This document shows, in pieces, positions 7,498 through 16,252 of a stretch of DNA of 35,149 nt (positions are counted from its first letter, which is position 1; every line of letters starts with the position of its first letter). The DNA comes from Pseudomonas sp. MWU13-2100 (lineage in GTDB: Bacteria; Pseudomonadota; Gammaproteobacteria; Pseudomonadales; Pseudomonadaceae): positions 1-35,149 of the forward strand of contig NZ_JALLIX010000056.1 in NCBI RefSeq assembly GCF_023242365.1, in the 5' to 3' direction. The position numbers and the translations under genes were made by a program. The notes beneath the pieces were generated by a model. It was given only the letters and a program-made list of their open reading frames with translations, searched no databases and was not told the origin of the DNA.

Positions 7498-8865
7498 TCA
7501 GGGCTTGTTGATCTTCACCGGGCGCTTCCAGCCATCGATATTCCGTTGATGAGCGCGGGCCACACCCAACTGCCCTTCACCCACGTTCTGGTTGATGGTC
7601 GAACCCGCCGCGGTGCTGGCGCCGGAAGAGATATCCACAGGCGCCACCAACGAATTGTTGGAACCGATGAAGACGTCCTCACCGAGCACCGTCCTGTGCT
7701 TGTTCACTCCGTCATAGTTGCAGGTGATGGTGCCGGCACCGATATTGGTCCGAGCACCGACTTGAGCATCGCCGAGATAGGTCAAATGCCCGCACTTGGC
7801 GTCTTCGCCCAGGTGCGCATTCTTCAGTTCGACAAAGTTACCCACATGGGCGCGGGCGTCGAGCACACTCCCCGGACGCAGGCGCGCGAACGGACCGGCA
7901 TCGCTACCCTCGCCCATGATCGCGCCGTCGATATGGCTGTTGGCCTTGATGGTCACGCCCTTGCGCAGGGTGCTGTTCCTGATCACGCAGTTCGGGCCGA
8001 TGACCACGTTGTCCTCGATCACCACCTGGCCTTCGAGAATCACGTTGATATCGATCAGCACATCACGCCCGACCGTCACCTCACCGCGCACATCGAAACG
8101 CGCCGGATCGCGCAGGGTCACGCCCTGGGCCATCAGCCGCCGGGCCGCGCGCAACTGGTAATGACGCTCCAGCTCGGCCAACTGCTGACGGTCGTTGGCG
8201 CCCTGCACTTCCATCGCATCCTGTGGCTGCTCGGTGGCGACCAGCAGGCCGTCAGCCACCGCCATGGCGATCACATCGGTCAGGTAGTACTCGCCCTGGG
8301 CATTGTTGTTCGACAGGCGACTCATCCACTCGCCCAGACGCTTGGCCGGCAGCGCAAGAATCCCGGTGTTGCCCTCGGTGATAGCCAGTTCCGCCGTGCT
8401 GGCGTCCTTCTGCTCGACAATGGCGGCCACCTTGCCGGCGGCATTGCGAACGATCCGGCCATAACCGGTCGGATTAGCCAACTCGACCGTCAATAGCCCA
8501 AGCTGCTCGGGGCCGGCCTGTTCCAGCAGACGGCGCAAGGTCTCGACTTCGATCAAGGGCACGTCGCCGTAGAGGATCAGCACGGTGTCGGCGCTGATGA
8601 ACGGCACGGCCTGGGCCACGGCGTGGCCGGTGCCGAGTTGCTGGTCCTGCAGGACAAAATTCAAGTCGTCAGCGGCCAGACGCTCACGCACCAAGTCGGC
8701 ACCATGGCCGATCACCACATGGATACGCTGTGGATCAAGTTGTCGGGCGCTGTGGATAACATGTCCCAACATCGAGTTGCCCGCGACCGGGTGCAGTACT
8801 TTAGGCAATGACGAACGCATCCGGGTGCCCTGACCCGCCGCGAGGATAACGATTTCAAGAGACAT
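7498..8865 (-). CDS. glmU: Bifunctional GlcN-1-P acetyltransferase / GlcNAc-1-P uridylyltransferase
   Basis: GlmU performs the last two steps of UDP-GlcNAc synthesis. The 455 residues are full length. The N-terminal nucleotidyltransferase has LAAGQGTRMRSSLPKVLHP (residues 8-26) and LYGDVPLI. The C-terminal half is a left-handed beta-helix of hexapeptide repeats (VTVGRDVLIDINVILEG onwards) with the acetyltransferase motif GAGTITCNYDG. It lies upstream of glmR and glmS on the same strand, so three genes of one pathway are grouped. About 114 bp containing the glmR promoter separate them, so glmU is likely a separate transcription unit or only partly co-transcribed. Confidence 0.98.
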   Translation of the reverse strand: MSLEIVILAAGQGTRMRSSLPKVLHPVAGNSMLGHVIHSARQLDPQRIHVVIGHGADLVRERLAADDLNFVLQDQQLGTGHAVAQAVPFISADTVLILYGDVPLIEVETLRRLLEQAGPEQLGLLTVELANPTGYGRIVRNAAGKVAAIVEQKDASTAELAITEGNTGILALPAKRLGEWMSRLSNNNAQGEYYLTDVIAMAVADGLLVATEQPQDAMEVQGANDRQQLAELERHYQLRAARRLMAQGVTLRDPARFDVRGEVTVGRDVLIDINVILEGQVVIEDNVVIGPNCVIRNSTLRKGVTIKANSHIDGAIMGEGSDAGPFARLRPGSVLDARAHVGNFVELKNAHLGEDAKCGHLTYLGDAQVGARTNIGAGTITCNYDGVNKHRTVLGEDVFIGSNNSLVAPVDISSGASTAAGSTINQNVGEGQLGVARAHQRNIDGWKRPVKINKP

Positions 8866-8924
8866 GACTGGCTACCAATCCTAGAGTGGTCACGACTGTG
8901 ACCCGGTGATAAACGCGGAAAAGA

Positions 8925-8952
8925 AAAAAGGGTAGCCGAGGCTACCCTTTTT
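8925..8952 (-). terminator. Intrinsic terminator after atpC
   Basis: GGGTAGCC (8930-8937) pairs with GGCTACCC (8940-8947). The stem is flanked by A5 on one side and T5 on the other and continues with a T-rich tract on the minus strand. It lies 26 bp beyond the atpC stop codon and should end the atp operon transcript. The symmetrical A/T flanks mean it could also act on the plus strand, but no plus-strand gene reads towards it. Confidence 0.85.
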
Positions 8953-8977
8953 AATCAATCACACAACAAGCCTCGGC

Positions 8978-9403
8978 TTAACCGCCGAACTTCTTGCGGA
9001 TCTGCTGGACGGTGCGCAGCTGAGCTGCGGCCTCGGCCAGACGTGCAGCAGCGGAACCGTAGTCGAAATCCGCGCCTTTTTCATTCAGGGCCTTCTCGGC
9101 AGCCTTGACGGCTTCCTGAGCGGAGGCTTCGTCCAGGTCGGCAGCACGTTGCACGGTGTCGGCAAGCACCTTGACCATGTTCGGCTGAACCTCGAGGAAA
9201 CCACCGGAGATGTAGAACACCTCGGTTTCCCCGCCCTGCTTGATCAAGCGGATCGGACCCGGTTTCAGATTAGTGATCAGCGGCGCGTGACCCAAGGCGA
9301 TACCAAGATCACCCAGTGCACCGTGCGCAATCACCATCTCGACCAGGCCGGAGAAGATCTCCCCTTCCGCACTGACGATATCGCAATGGACTGTCATAGC
9401 CAT
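8978..9403 (-). CDS. atpC: ATP synthase F1 subunit epsilon
   Basis: Epsilon (141 residues) is part of the central stalk of F1 and regulates ATP hydrolysis. It starts MAMTVHCDIVSAEGEIFSG, has the N-terminal beta-sandwich with GALGDLGIALGHAPLIT (about residues 29-45), and ends in a helical hairpin with ARLAEAAAQLRTVQQIRKKFGG. It is the last gene of the atp operon, 45 bp after atpD, and is followed by a strong terminator. Confidence 0.97.
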   Translation of the reverse strand: MAMTVHCDIVSAEGEIFSGLVEMVIAHGALGDLGIALGHAPLITNLKPGPIRLIKQGGETEVFYISGGFLEVQPNMVKVLADTVQRAADLDEASAQEAVKAAEKALNEKGADFDYGSAAARLAEAAAQLRTVQQIRKKFGG

Positions 9404-9425
9404 CTGATTGCCTCAACCTAAATTA

Positions 9426-9443
9426 GCGCCCGTTGCCGGGCGC
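9426..9443. repeat. Intercistronic hairpin atpD-atpC
   Basis: GCGCCCG (9426-9432) pairs perfectly with CGGGCGC (9437-9443) across a 4-nt loop in the 45-bp gap between atpD and atpC. No T-run follows, so it is more likely to affect mRNA stability or relative translation than termination. Confidence 0.5.
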
Positions 9444-9448
9444 CGGGA

Positions 9449-10825
9449 TTACAGTTTCTTGGCTTTCTCGATCGCTTCTTCGATGCCGCCAACCATGTAG
9501 AACGCTTGTTCTGGCAGGTGGTCGTAGTCACCGTTGAGGATGCCTTTGAAGCCAGCAATGGTGTCTTTCAGGGAAACGTATTTACCCGAGGCACCGGTGA
9601 AGACTTCAGCCACGAAGAACGGCTGCGACAGGAAGCGCTGGATCTTACGAGCGCGGGATACCAACTGCTTGTCGGTTTCCGACAGCTCGTCCATACCCAG
9701 GATCGCAATGATGTCCTTCAGCTCTTTGTAACGCTGCAGCACGTACTGAACGCCGCGAGCGGTTTCGTAGTGCTCGTTGCCGATCACGTTCGGGTCCAGC
9801 TGGCGCGAAGTCGAGTCCAGTGGATCGACCGCTGGGTAGATACCCAGGGAGGCGATGTCACGGGACAGTACGACGGTGGCGTCCAAGTGGGCGAAGGTGG
9901 TCGCCGGCGACGGGTCGGTCAAGTCATCCGCAGGAACGTAGACGGCCTGGATCGAGGTAATCGAACCGTTCTTGGTCGAAGTGATGCGCTCTTGCAGCAC
10001 GCCCATCTCTTCAGCCAGGGTCGGCTGGTAACCTACTGCCGAAGGCATACGGCCCAGCAGTGCGGATACTTCGGTACCGGCCAGGGTGTAACGGTAGATG
10101 TTGTCGACGAACAGCAGAACGTCGTTACCTTCGTCACGGAACTTCTCGGCCATGGTCAGACCGGTCAGGGCTACGCGCAGACGGTTACCCGGCGGCTCGT
10201 TCATCTGACCGTAAACCAGTGCCACTTTGTCCAGAACGTTGGAGTCCTTCATCTCGTGGTAGAAGTCGTTACCCTCACGAGTACGCTCCCCCACACCGGC
10301 GAACACGGAATAACCGCTGTGCTCGATGGCGATGTTACGGATCAGTTCCATCATGTTTACGGTCTTGCCAACACCGGCACCACCGAACAGACCGACTTTA
10401 CCGCCCTTGGCGAACGGGCAAACCAGGTCGATAACCTTGATGCCGGTTTCCAGCAGGTCGTTGCCGCCCGCTTGTTCCGCGAAAGATGGCGCAGGACGGT
10501 GAATGCCCCAACGCTCTTCGGTGTCGATCGGGCCAGCTTCGTCGATCGGGTTGCCGAGGACGTCCATGATCCGGCCCAGGGTCGCTTTACCGACCGGTAC
10601 GGAGATGGCAGCGCCAGAGTCGACAACGTCCAGACCGCGCTTCAAGCCTTCGGTGGAGCCCATCGCAATGGTACGTACCACGCCGTCGCCCAGCTGCTGC
10701 TGAACTTCCAGGGTGGTTTCCGCGCCTTGTACTTTCAGCGCGTTGTAGATGCTCGGTACGCTGTCGCGTGGAAATTCCACGTCGATAACGGCGCCGATGA
10801 TTTGAACGATACGTCCGCTACTCAT
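9449..10825 (-). CDS. atpD: ATP synthase F1 subunit beta
   Basis: Beta (458 residues) carries the catalytic nucleotide sites of F1. The P-loop is GGAGVGKT at residues 148-155, followed by GVGERTREGNDFY (the catalytic Glu region) and DNIYRYTLAGTEVSALLGRMPS. The C-terminus has the DELSETDKQLVSRARKIQRF helical region, which includes the DELSE-type loop contacting gamma. It is full length and typical. It is 27 bp downstream of atpG in the same operon. Confidence 0.99.
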   Translation of the reverse strand: MSSGRIVQIIGAVIDVEFPRDSVPSIYNALKVQGAETTLEVQQQLGDGVVRTIAMGSTEGLKRGLDVVDSGAAISVPVGKATLGRIMDVLGNPIDEAGPIDTEERWGIHRPAPSFAEQAGGNDLLETGIKVIDLVCPFAKGGKVGLFGGAGVGKTVNMMELIRNIAIEHSGYSVFAGVGERTREGNDFYHEMKDSNVLDKVALVYGQMNEPPGNRLRVALTGLTMAEKFRDEGNDVLLFVDNIYRYTLAGTEVSALLGRMPSAVGYQPTLAEEMGVLQERITSTKNGSITSIQAVYVPADDLTDPSPATTFAHLDATVVLSRDIASLGIYPAVDPLDSTSRQLDPNVIGNEHYETARGVQYVLQRYKELKDIIAILGMDELSETDKQLVSRARKIQRFLSQPFFVAEVFTGASGKYVSLKDTIAGFKGILNGDYDHLPEQAFYMVGGIEEAIEKAKKL

Positions 10826-10852
10826 AGCTGGATCCTCTGAATATTTGAACCG

Positions 10853-11713
10853 TTAAACCGCGGCAGCGCCGCCGACGATTTCCGAGATCTCTTGGGTGAT
10901 CGCAGCCTGACGCGCCTTGTTGTAGATCAGCTGCAAATCGCTGATCAAATCACCGGCGTTGTCGGTAGCGTTCTTCATCGCGATCATCCGCGCAGCTTGT
11001 TCGGCCGCGTTGTTCTCGACCACCGCCTGGTAGACCTGCGACTCCACGTAACGCACCATCAGGCCGTCAAGCAGCTCTTTGGCGTCCGGTTCGTAGAGAT
11101 AGTCCCAGTGGTGCTTGAGTGCTTGATCCGGGGTCGCCACCAGAGGAATCAACTGCTCCACTGTAGGCTGCTGGGTCATGGTGTTGATGAACTTGTTGGA
11201 CACCACGGACAGGCGGTCAATACGGCCGTCCAGGTAGGCATCCAGCATCACCTTGACGCTGCCGATCAGATCGTTGATCGACGGCTCTTCACCCAGGTGG
11301 CTGATAGCGGCGACGACGTTACCGCCGAAGTTGCGGAAGAATGCCGCACCCTTGCTACCGACCACACACAGATCAATCTCGACGCCGTTTTCGCGGTTTA
11401 CCGCCATGTCCTTGACCAGGGCCTTGAACAGGTTGGTGTTCAAGCCACCGCACAGACCACGGTCACTGCTCACCACGACATAGCCGACGCGCTTGACGGC
11501 GCGGTCGATCATGAACGGGTGGCGGTATTCCGGGTTGGCGTTGGCCAGATGCCCAATTACCTGGCGGATACGCTCCGCATAAGGACGGCTAGCAGCCATG
11601 CGCATTTGTGCCTTGCGCATTTTGCTGACCGCCACTTTTTCCATGGCGCTGGTAATCTTTTGCGTGCTTTTGATGCTCGCAATCTTACTGCGAATCTCTT
11701 TTGCGCCTGCCAT
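10853..11713 (-). CDS. atpG: ATP synthase F1 subunit gamma
   Basis: Gamma (286 residues) is the rotating shaft inside the alpha3beta3 ring. The family's long N- and C-terminal helices are both present: MAGAKEIRSKIASIKSTQKITSAMEKVAVSKMRKAQ at the start, and EQAARMIAMKNATDNAGDLISDLQLIYNKARQAAITQEISEIVGGA at the end, which inserts into F1. The middle Rossmann-like part includes SSDRGLCGGLN. It lies between atpA and atpD; a GC-rich hairpin precedes it in the gap after atpA. Confidence 0.98.
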   Translation of the reverse strand: MAGAKEIRSKIASIKSTQKITSAMEKVAVSKMRKAQMRMAASRPYAERIRQVIGHLANANPEYRHPFMIDRAVKRVGYVVVSSDRGLCGGLNTNLFKALVKDMAVNRENGVEIDLCVVGSKGAAFFRNFGGNVVAAISHLGEEPSINDLIGSVKVMLDAYLDGRIDRLSVVSNKFINTMTQQPTVEQLIPLVATPDQALKHHWDYLYEPDAKELLDGLMVRYVESQVYQAVVENNAAEQAARMIAMKNATDNAGDLISDLQLIYNKARQAAITQEISEIVGGAAAV

Positions 11714-11735
11714 GTAACACCTATCAGGTTAGCAA

Positions 11736-11757
11736 GCGGGAGCCTTGCGGCTCCCGC
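11736..11757. repeat. Intercistronic hairpin atpA-atpG
   Basis: GCGGGAGCC (11736-11744) pairs perfectly with GGCTCCCGC (11749-11757) across TTGC. It fills most of the 50-bp gap between the atpA stop and atpG start. It lacks a T-run, so an mRNA-stabilising or translation-tuning role is more likely than termination. Confidence 0.55.
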
Positions 11758-11763
11758 TGCGGC

Positions 11764-13308
11764 TTACCAGGTTTGGGTGGCCTTGAACTTCTCGATACCA
11801 GCCTTCAGGCCAGCGTCGATCTCGTCATTGAAGTCACCCTTCACGTTGATCTTGGCCAACAAATCGGCATGATCGCGGTTGAAGTAAGCAATCAGCGCTT
11901 GTTCGAAGCTACCGACCTTGGCGATTTCGACGTCAGTCAGGAACCCACGCTCAGCGGCATACAGCGACAGCGACATGTCGGCAATCGACATTGGCGCATA
12001 TTGCTTCTGCTTCATCAGCTCGGTAACGCGCTGACCGTGTTCAAGTTGCTTGCGGGTCGCTTCGTCCAGGTCAGAAGCGAACTGGGCGAATGCCGCCAGT
12101 TCACGGTACTGAGCCAGGGCGGTACGGATACCACCGGACAGCTTCTTGATGATCTTGGTCTGAGCGGCACCACCTACGCGGGATACCGAAACACCGGCGT
12201 TCACAGCAGGACGGATCCCGGAGTTGAACATGGCCGATTCCAGGAAGATCTGACCGTCGGTGATGGAAATCACGTTGGTCGGAACGAACGCGGAAACGTC
12301 GCCAGCCTGGGTTTCGATGATCGGCAGCGCGGTCAGGGAACCGGTCTTGCCAGTCACTGCGCCCTTGGTGAACTTCTCGACGTACTCTTCCGAAACGCGG
12401 GATGCGCGCTCCAGCAGACGGGAGTGGAGATAGAACACGTCGCCCGGGTAGGCTTCACGGCCTGGTGGACGGCGCAGCAGCAGGGAAATCTGGCGGTAAG
12501 CCACTGCTTGCTTGGACAGATCGTCATAAACGATCAGCGCGTCTTCACCGCGGTCGCGGAAGTATTCGCCCATGGTGCAACCGGAGTACGGTGCCAGGAA
12601 CTGCAGCGCAGGAGATTCAGAAGCACTGGCCGCCACGATGATGGTGTTGGCCAGGGCGCCGTTTTCTTCCAGCTTGCGAACCACGTTGGCGATGGTCGAT
12701 TGTTTCTGACCGATCGCCACGTAGACGCAGAAAATGCCGCTGTCTTTCTGGTTGATGATCGCGTCGATCGCCAGAGCGGTCTTACCGATCTGACGGTCAC
12801 CGATGATCAGCTCACGCTGGCCACGGCCGACCGGGATCATGGCATCGACAGCCTTGTAGCCAGTCTGTACAGGCTGGTCTACCGACTTACGCCAGATCAC
12901 GCCCGGAGCAACTTTCTCGACCGCGTCGGTCTCGGTGTTGTTCAGTGGACCTTTGCCGTCAACCGGGTTACCCAGTGCGTCGACAACGCGACCCAGCAGT
13001 TCCTTACCGACCGGAACTTCGAGGATGCGGCCGGTGCACTTGGCGCTCATGCCTTCAGCCAGACTGGTGTAAGCGCCCAGTACCACGGCACCTACGGAGT
13101 CTTGCTCGAGGTTGAGGGCCATACCGTAGACGCCGCCCGGAAACTCGATCATCTCGCCGTACATGACGTCGGCCAGACCGTGAATCCGCACGATACCGTC
13201 AGACACGCTGACGACAGTGCCTTCGTTACGGGCTTGGGAGGTCACATCGAGCTTGTCGATGCGGCCCTTGATAATTTCACTTATTTCGGAAGGATTGAGT
13301 TGCTGCAT
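11764..13308 (-). CDS. atpA: ATP synthase F1 subunit alpha
   Basis: Alpha (514 residues) carries the non-catalytic nucleotide sites of F1. The P-loop is GDRQIGKT at 170-177; Ile at the fifth position replaces the Thr of many homologues. Also present are DDLSKQAVAYRQISLLLRRPPGREAYPGDVFYLHSRLLERA and the arginine-finger region VSRVGGAAQTK. Length and motifs are normal. It sits between atpH and atpG. Confidence 0.99.
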   Translation of the reverse strand: MQQLNPSEISEIIKGRIDKLDVTSQARNEGTVVSVSDGIVRIHGLADVMYGEMIEFPGGVYGMALNLEQDSVGAVVLGAYTSLAEGMSAKCTGRILEVPVGKELLGRVVDALGNPVDGKGPLNNTETDAVEKVAPGVIWRKSVDQPVQTGYKAVDAMIPVGRGQRELIIGDRQIGKTALAIDAIINQKDSGIFCVYVAIGQKQSTIANVVRKLEENGALANTIIVAASASESPALQFLAPYSGCTMGEYFRDRGEDALIVYDDLSKQAVAYRQISLLLRRPPGREAYPGDVFYLHSRLLERASRVSEEYVEKFTKGAVTGKTGSLTALPIIETQAGDVSAFVPTNVISITDGQIFLESAMFNSGIRPAVNAGVSVSRVGGAAQTKIIKKLSGGIRTALAQYRELAAFAQFASDLDEATRKQLEHGQRVTELMKQKQYAPMSIADMSLSLYAAERGFLTDVEIAKVGSFEQALIAYFNRDHADLLAKINVKGDFNDEIDAGLKAGIEKFKATQTW

Positions 13309-13329
13309 TGCTCTGCTGCCCCTTCAAAC

Positions 13330-13866
13330 TCAAGATTTCAATGCTTCGGCCAGGCTCGCGAGTTTGCCGCGAACCGAGCCATCGATAACCAGGTCGCCGG
13401 CGCGGATCACGACGCCACCAATCAGGGCGGCGTCCTCCGCAACTTGCAGGCGCACTTCCCGATTGAGTCGTGCACTGAGAACCTTGGCGAGTTTGTCTTG
13501 CTGTTCTTGGTTCAATGCAAAAGCACTGGTGACTTCCACGTCTACCGATTTCTCTTGTTCGGCCTTGTACAGGTCGAACAGAGCGGCGATCTCCGGCAAC
13601 AGCAGGAGACGGTCGTTTTCGGCAACGACGTGGATGAAATTCTGTGCCTTGACATCGAACTTGTCGCCACACACGTCAATGAACGTGGTGGCCTTTTCTG
13701 CGCTCGTCAGTCGCGGGGCCTTGAGCACGCGCTGCATGGTGTCGTCTTCCGACACCGCTGCTGCCAGGCCGAGCATGGCTGACCAATTGGCCAGTTGCTG
13801 GTGGGCCTGAGCGTGCTCGAAGGCCGCCTTAGCGTAAGGTCGGGCCAACGTGGTCAGTTCTGCCAT
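13330..13866 (-). CDS. atpH: ATP synthase F1 subunit delta
   Basis: Delta (178 residues) joins the top of F1 to the peripheral stalk. The N-terminal helical domain begins MAELTTLARPYAKAAFEHA, the usual ARPYAKA opening. The C-terminal part contains the family signature GGVVIRAGDLVIDGSVRGKLASLAEAL. It is full length, 12 bp after atpF and 21 bp before atpA. Confidence 0.97.
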   Translation of the reverse strand: MAELTTLARPYAKAAFEHAQAHQQLANWSAMLGLAAAVSEDDTMQRVLKAPRLTSAEKATTFIDVCGDKFDVKAQNFIHVVAENDRLLLLPEIAALFDLYKAEQEKSVDVEVTSAFALNQEQQDKLAKVLSARLNREVRLQVAEDAALIGGVVIRAGDLVIDGSVRGKLASLAEALKS

Positions 13867-13878
13867 GATCGCCCTCGC

Positions 13879-14349
13879 TTAGATTTCAGTAGCCAGTTGT
13901 TTAACCAGCTCTGCGTGCGCGTTTTGATCGATTGTCTGGCCCAGAATCTTCCCAGCACCTTCGACGACCAGGCTACCCAATTGGGCGCGCAGCGCGTCTT
14001 TGACACTGTTGAGTTCCTGTTCGATCTCGGCCTGAGCCTGAGCCTTCACACGGTCAGCTTCGACGCGAGCCTGTTCACGGGCCTCGTCGACGATCTGGTT
14101 ACCGCGTTTCTTGGCTTGCTCAATGATTTCGGCTGCCTGAGCTTTCGCATCGCGCAGTTGATGACCCGCTTTCTCTTGGGCCAACTCCAGGTCGCGAGCT
14201 GCTCGGCTGGCAGCGTCCAGTCCATCCGCGATCTTCTTCTGACGTTCGTGCAGTGCCGCGATGACCGGAGGCCACACGAACTTCATGCAAAACAGTACAA
14301 AAATGAGGAACGCAACGGACTGGCCAATCAGGGTCGCATTAATGTTCAC
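13879..14349 (-). CDS. atpF: ATP synthase Fo subunit b
   Basis: Subunit b (156 residues) forms the dimeric peripheral stalk. One N-terminal membrane segment (about residues 7-27, IGQSVAFLIFVLFCMKFVWPPV) is followed by a long charged, alanine-rich coiled coil. Family-standard length. The gene follows atpE after 58 bp and precedes atpH. Confidence 0.97.
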   Translation of the reverse strand: MNINATLIGQSVAFLIFVLFCMKFVWPPVIAALHERQKKIADGLDAASRAARDLELAQEKAGHQLRDAKAQAAEIIEQAKKRGNQIVDEAREQARVEADRVKAQAQAEIEQELNSVKDALRAQLGSLVVEGAGKILGQTIDQNAHAELVKQLATEI

Positions 14350-14407
14350 GCCAACACCTCGCTCGTTCGTTGTCCATCACACCAATCCACTCGAAACATC
14401 CGAGTGA

Positions 14408-14665
14408 TTAGTGAGCGAGTTGACCGACGAAGGGGTTCGCGAAGGTGAAGAACAGAGCGATACCGACACCGATCATGGTCACGGCGTCGAGCAGACCGGC
14501 GACGATGAACATTTTGACTTGCAGCATTGGGACCATTTCTGGCTGACGCGCGGCGCCTTCCAGGAACTTGCCGCCCAGCAGGCCGAAACCAATTGCGGTA
14601 CCCAGTGCGCCCAGGCCGATCAACAGTGCAACAGCGATAGCGGTTAGACCAACTACAGTTTCCAT
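14408..14665 (-). CDS. atpE: ATP synthase Fo subunit c
   Basis: Subunit c (85 residues) is a membrane hairpin that forms the rotor ring. Helix 1 is glycine/alanine-rich ([24 protein letters not shown]), the polar loop is ARQPE, and helix 2 carries the ion-binding Asp60 ([13 protein letters not shown]). The residues around Asp60 look like a proton-type rather than a sodium-type ring. It is the third gene of the operon. Confidence 0.98.
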
Positions 14666-14798
14666 CTTTCCTCCCGACTTTTACGTCGTATGGTTTAGGT
14701 TTTTTTAATTTAAAGCGGTAAAACAAATCGTTTCGCGACCCCTCGCGGGGCCACCCCGCGCCGAGGCGCCAGGGACATCAGAGCCGCCGGGACGGCTC

Positions 14799-15671
14799 TT
14801 AATGGTTTTCTTCGTGTGCCATCGACAGGTAGACGATGGTCAGCATCATGAAGATGAACGCCTGCAGGGTGATGATCAGGATGTGGAACACCGCCCACGC
14901 CCATTGCAGCACCACGCCCAGGCCACTGAGCCAGAGCAGGCCGCTGCCGAACATCACGGCGATCAGGATGAACACCAGCTCGCCGGCATACATGTTGCCG
15001 AACAGTCGCAGGGCCAACGAGATCGGCTTGGCGATCAGGGTGACGAATTCCAGCAGGAAGTTCACCGGGATCAGCAGGGCTTGAACGAAGATGTTCTTGC
15101 TGCCGAACGGGTGCAGGGTCAGTTCGCCGATGAAACCGCCGAGGCCCTTGATCTTGATGCTGTAGAAAATGATCAGTGCGAAGACCGAGAAGGCCATGCC
15201 CAGGGTCGCGTTCGGGTCGGTGGTCGACACGGCGCGGAACGGGATGTGCTCATCGCCGGTGATCAGCATGGCCAGATGCGGAATCCAGTCGACCGGGATC
15301 AGGTCGATGGCGTTCATCAGGAACACCCAGACGAAAATGGTCAGGGCCAACGGTGCAATCACCGCGCTACGACCATGGAAGCTGTCCTTCACGCTGCCGT
15401 CGACGAACTCGACCAGGACTTCAACGAAGTTCTGCAGGGCCCCGGGTTGACCGGACGTGGCCTTCTTCGCCGCCATGCGGAAAATCAGGATAAAGATCAG
15501 GCCCAGTGCGACAGACCAGCCCAGAGTATCCAGGTGGAATGCCCAGAAGCCCATGGCCTTGGCCTCTGCTGCGGAATGGGCAAAGCCCCAGCCGCCAGTC
15601 GGTAGCTGACCGAAGGTCAGGTTCTGCAGGTGGTGCTGGATATAGCCCGAAGCGGTTGTTTCTGCTGACAT
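14799..15671 (-). CDS. atpB: ATP synthase Fo subunit a
   Basis: Subunit a (290 residues) provides the proton half-channels. Several membrane segments are visible. The helix with the essential arginine reads LAKPISLALRLFGNMYAGELVF, and the C-terminal segments are LGVVLQWAWAVFHILIITLQAFIFMMLTIVYLSMAHEE. Normal gammaproteobacterial length. A 133-bp gap with GC-rich inverted sequence separates it from atpE. Confidence 0.98.
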   Translation of the reverse strand: MSAETTASGYIQHHLQNLTFGQLPTGGWGFAHSAAEAKAMGFWAFHLDTLGWSVALGLIFILIFRMAAKKATSGQPGALQNFVEVLVEFVDGSVKDSFHGRSAVIAPLALTIFVWVFLMNAIDLIPVDWIPHLAMLITGDEHIPFRAVSTTDPNATLGMAFSVFALIIFYSIKIKGLGGFIGELTLHPFGSKNIFVQALLIPVNFLLEFVTLIAKPISLALRLFGNMYAGELVFILIAVMFGSGLLWLSGLGVVLQWAWAVFHILIITLQAFIFMMLTIVYLSMAHEENH

Positions 15672-15687
15672 GGTTGCCTCAAACGCC

Positions 15688-16095
15688 CTAAGGTCTCGAA
15701 AGTCTTGTTTTCATTAGCACGGGTGCGAACCAGCTGACCGACTGGGTCAGCACGAAGACACCGAAGACTGCTATCGGCGCCAATGGCTTCACACCTGCGA
15801 ACGTCAGTGCAAACAGCACTGCCGTCAAAATCAATTTACCCGCCTCGCCGGCATAAAAAGACCGGACGATGGACTGGGCTGCTCGGGCGCCGGAAAACCG
15901 AAAGGCCCTGTGAGCAAAATACACATTGGGCAGCAAGGCTATCAGGCCTCCGCAGAGTCCCGAGTATCCGGCAACGACACCCTGCCATTGCCAAAGCGCC
16001 AACGCCGCCACCAGTAAAACGACAAACTGGGCCAACAACACCGGAAATACCGTCAAGCGATGGAACGGCAACCTGTTTGGCGTGCGGGTTTCCAT
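15688..16095 (-). CDS. atpI: ATP synthase protein I
   Basis: AtpI (135 residues from ATG at 16095) is a small inner-membrane protein thought to help assemble the c-ring. Four hydrophobic segments are visible: PVLLAQFVVLLVAALALW, YSGLCGGLIALLPNVYFA, LILTAVLFALTFAGV and APIAVFGVFVLTQSVSW. The ATG is preferred to the GTG 3 bp upstream because of its better spacing from GAGGAG. It is the first gene of the atp operon. Confidence 0.93.
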   Translation of the reverse strand: METRTPNRLPFHRLTVFPVLLAQFVVLLVAALALWQWQGVVAGYSGLCGGLIALLPNVYFAHRAFRFSGARAAQSIVRSFYAGEAGKLILTAVLFALTFAGVKPLAPIAVFGVFVLTQSVSWFAPVLMKTRLSRP

Positions 16096-16172
16096 CACTA
16101 ACGCTCCTCAAGGGTCGGCTGCCACAAATCAATAACTTGGCATAAATTGTGCCGACAAAATGCGCGCAGAGT

Positions 16173-16194
16173 ATAGGGGCGGTTCAGCCCCTAT
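16173..16194 (-). terminator. Possible weak terminator after parB
   Basis: ATAGGGGC (16173-16180) pairs perfectly with GCCCCTAT (16187-16194) with a 6-nt loop, 58 bp past the parB stop. No real T-run follows on the minus strand, so termination would be weak or factor-dependent. It separates parAB from the atpI promoter region. Confidence 0.45.
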
Positions 16195-16252
16195 TCAACT
16201 GCCAGGTAGTGATTTCCGACTGTCCGCTACATGAGGAAATGTTTCAGCAGAT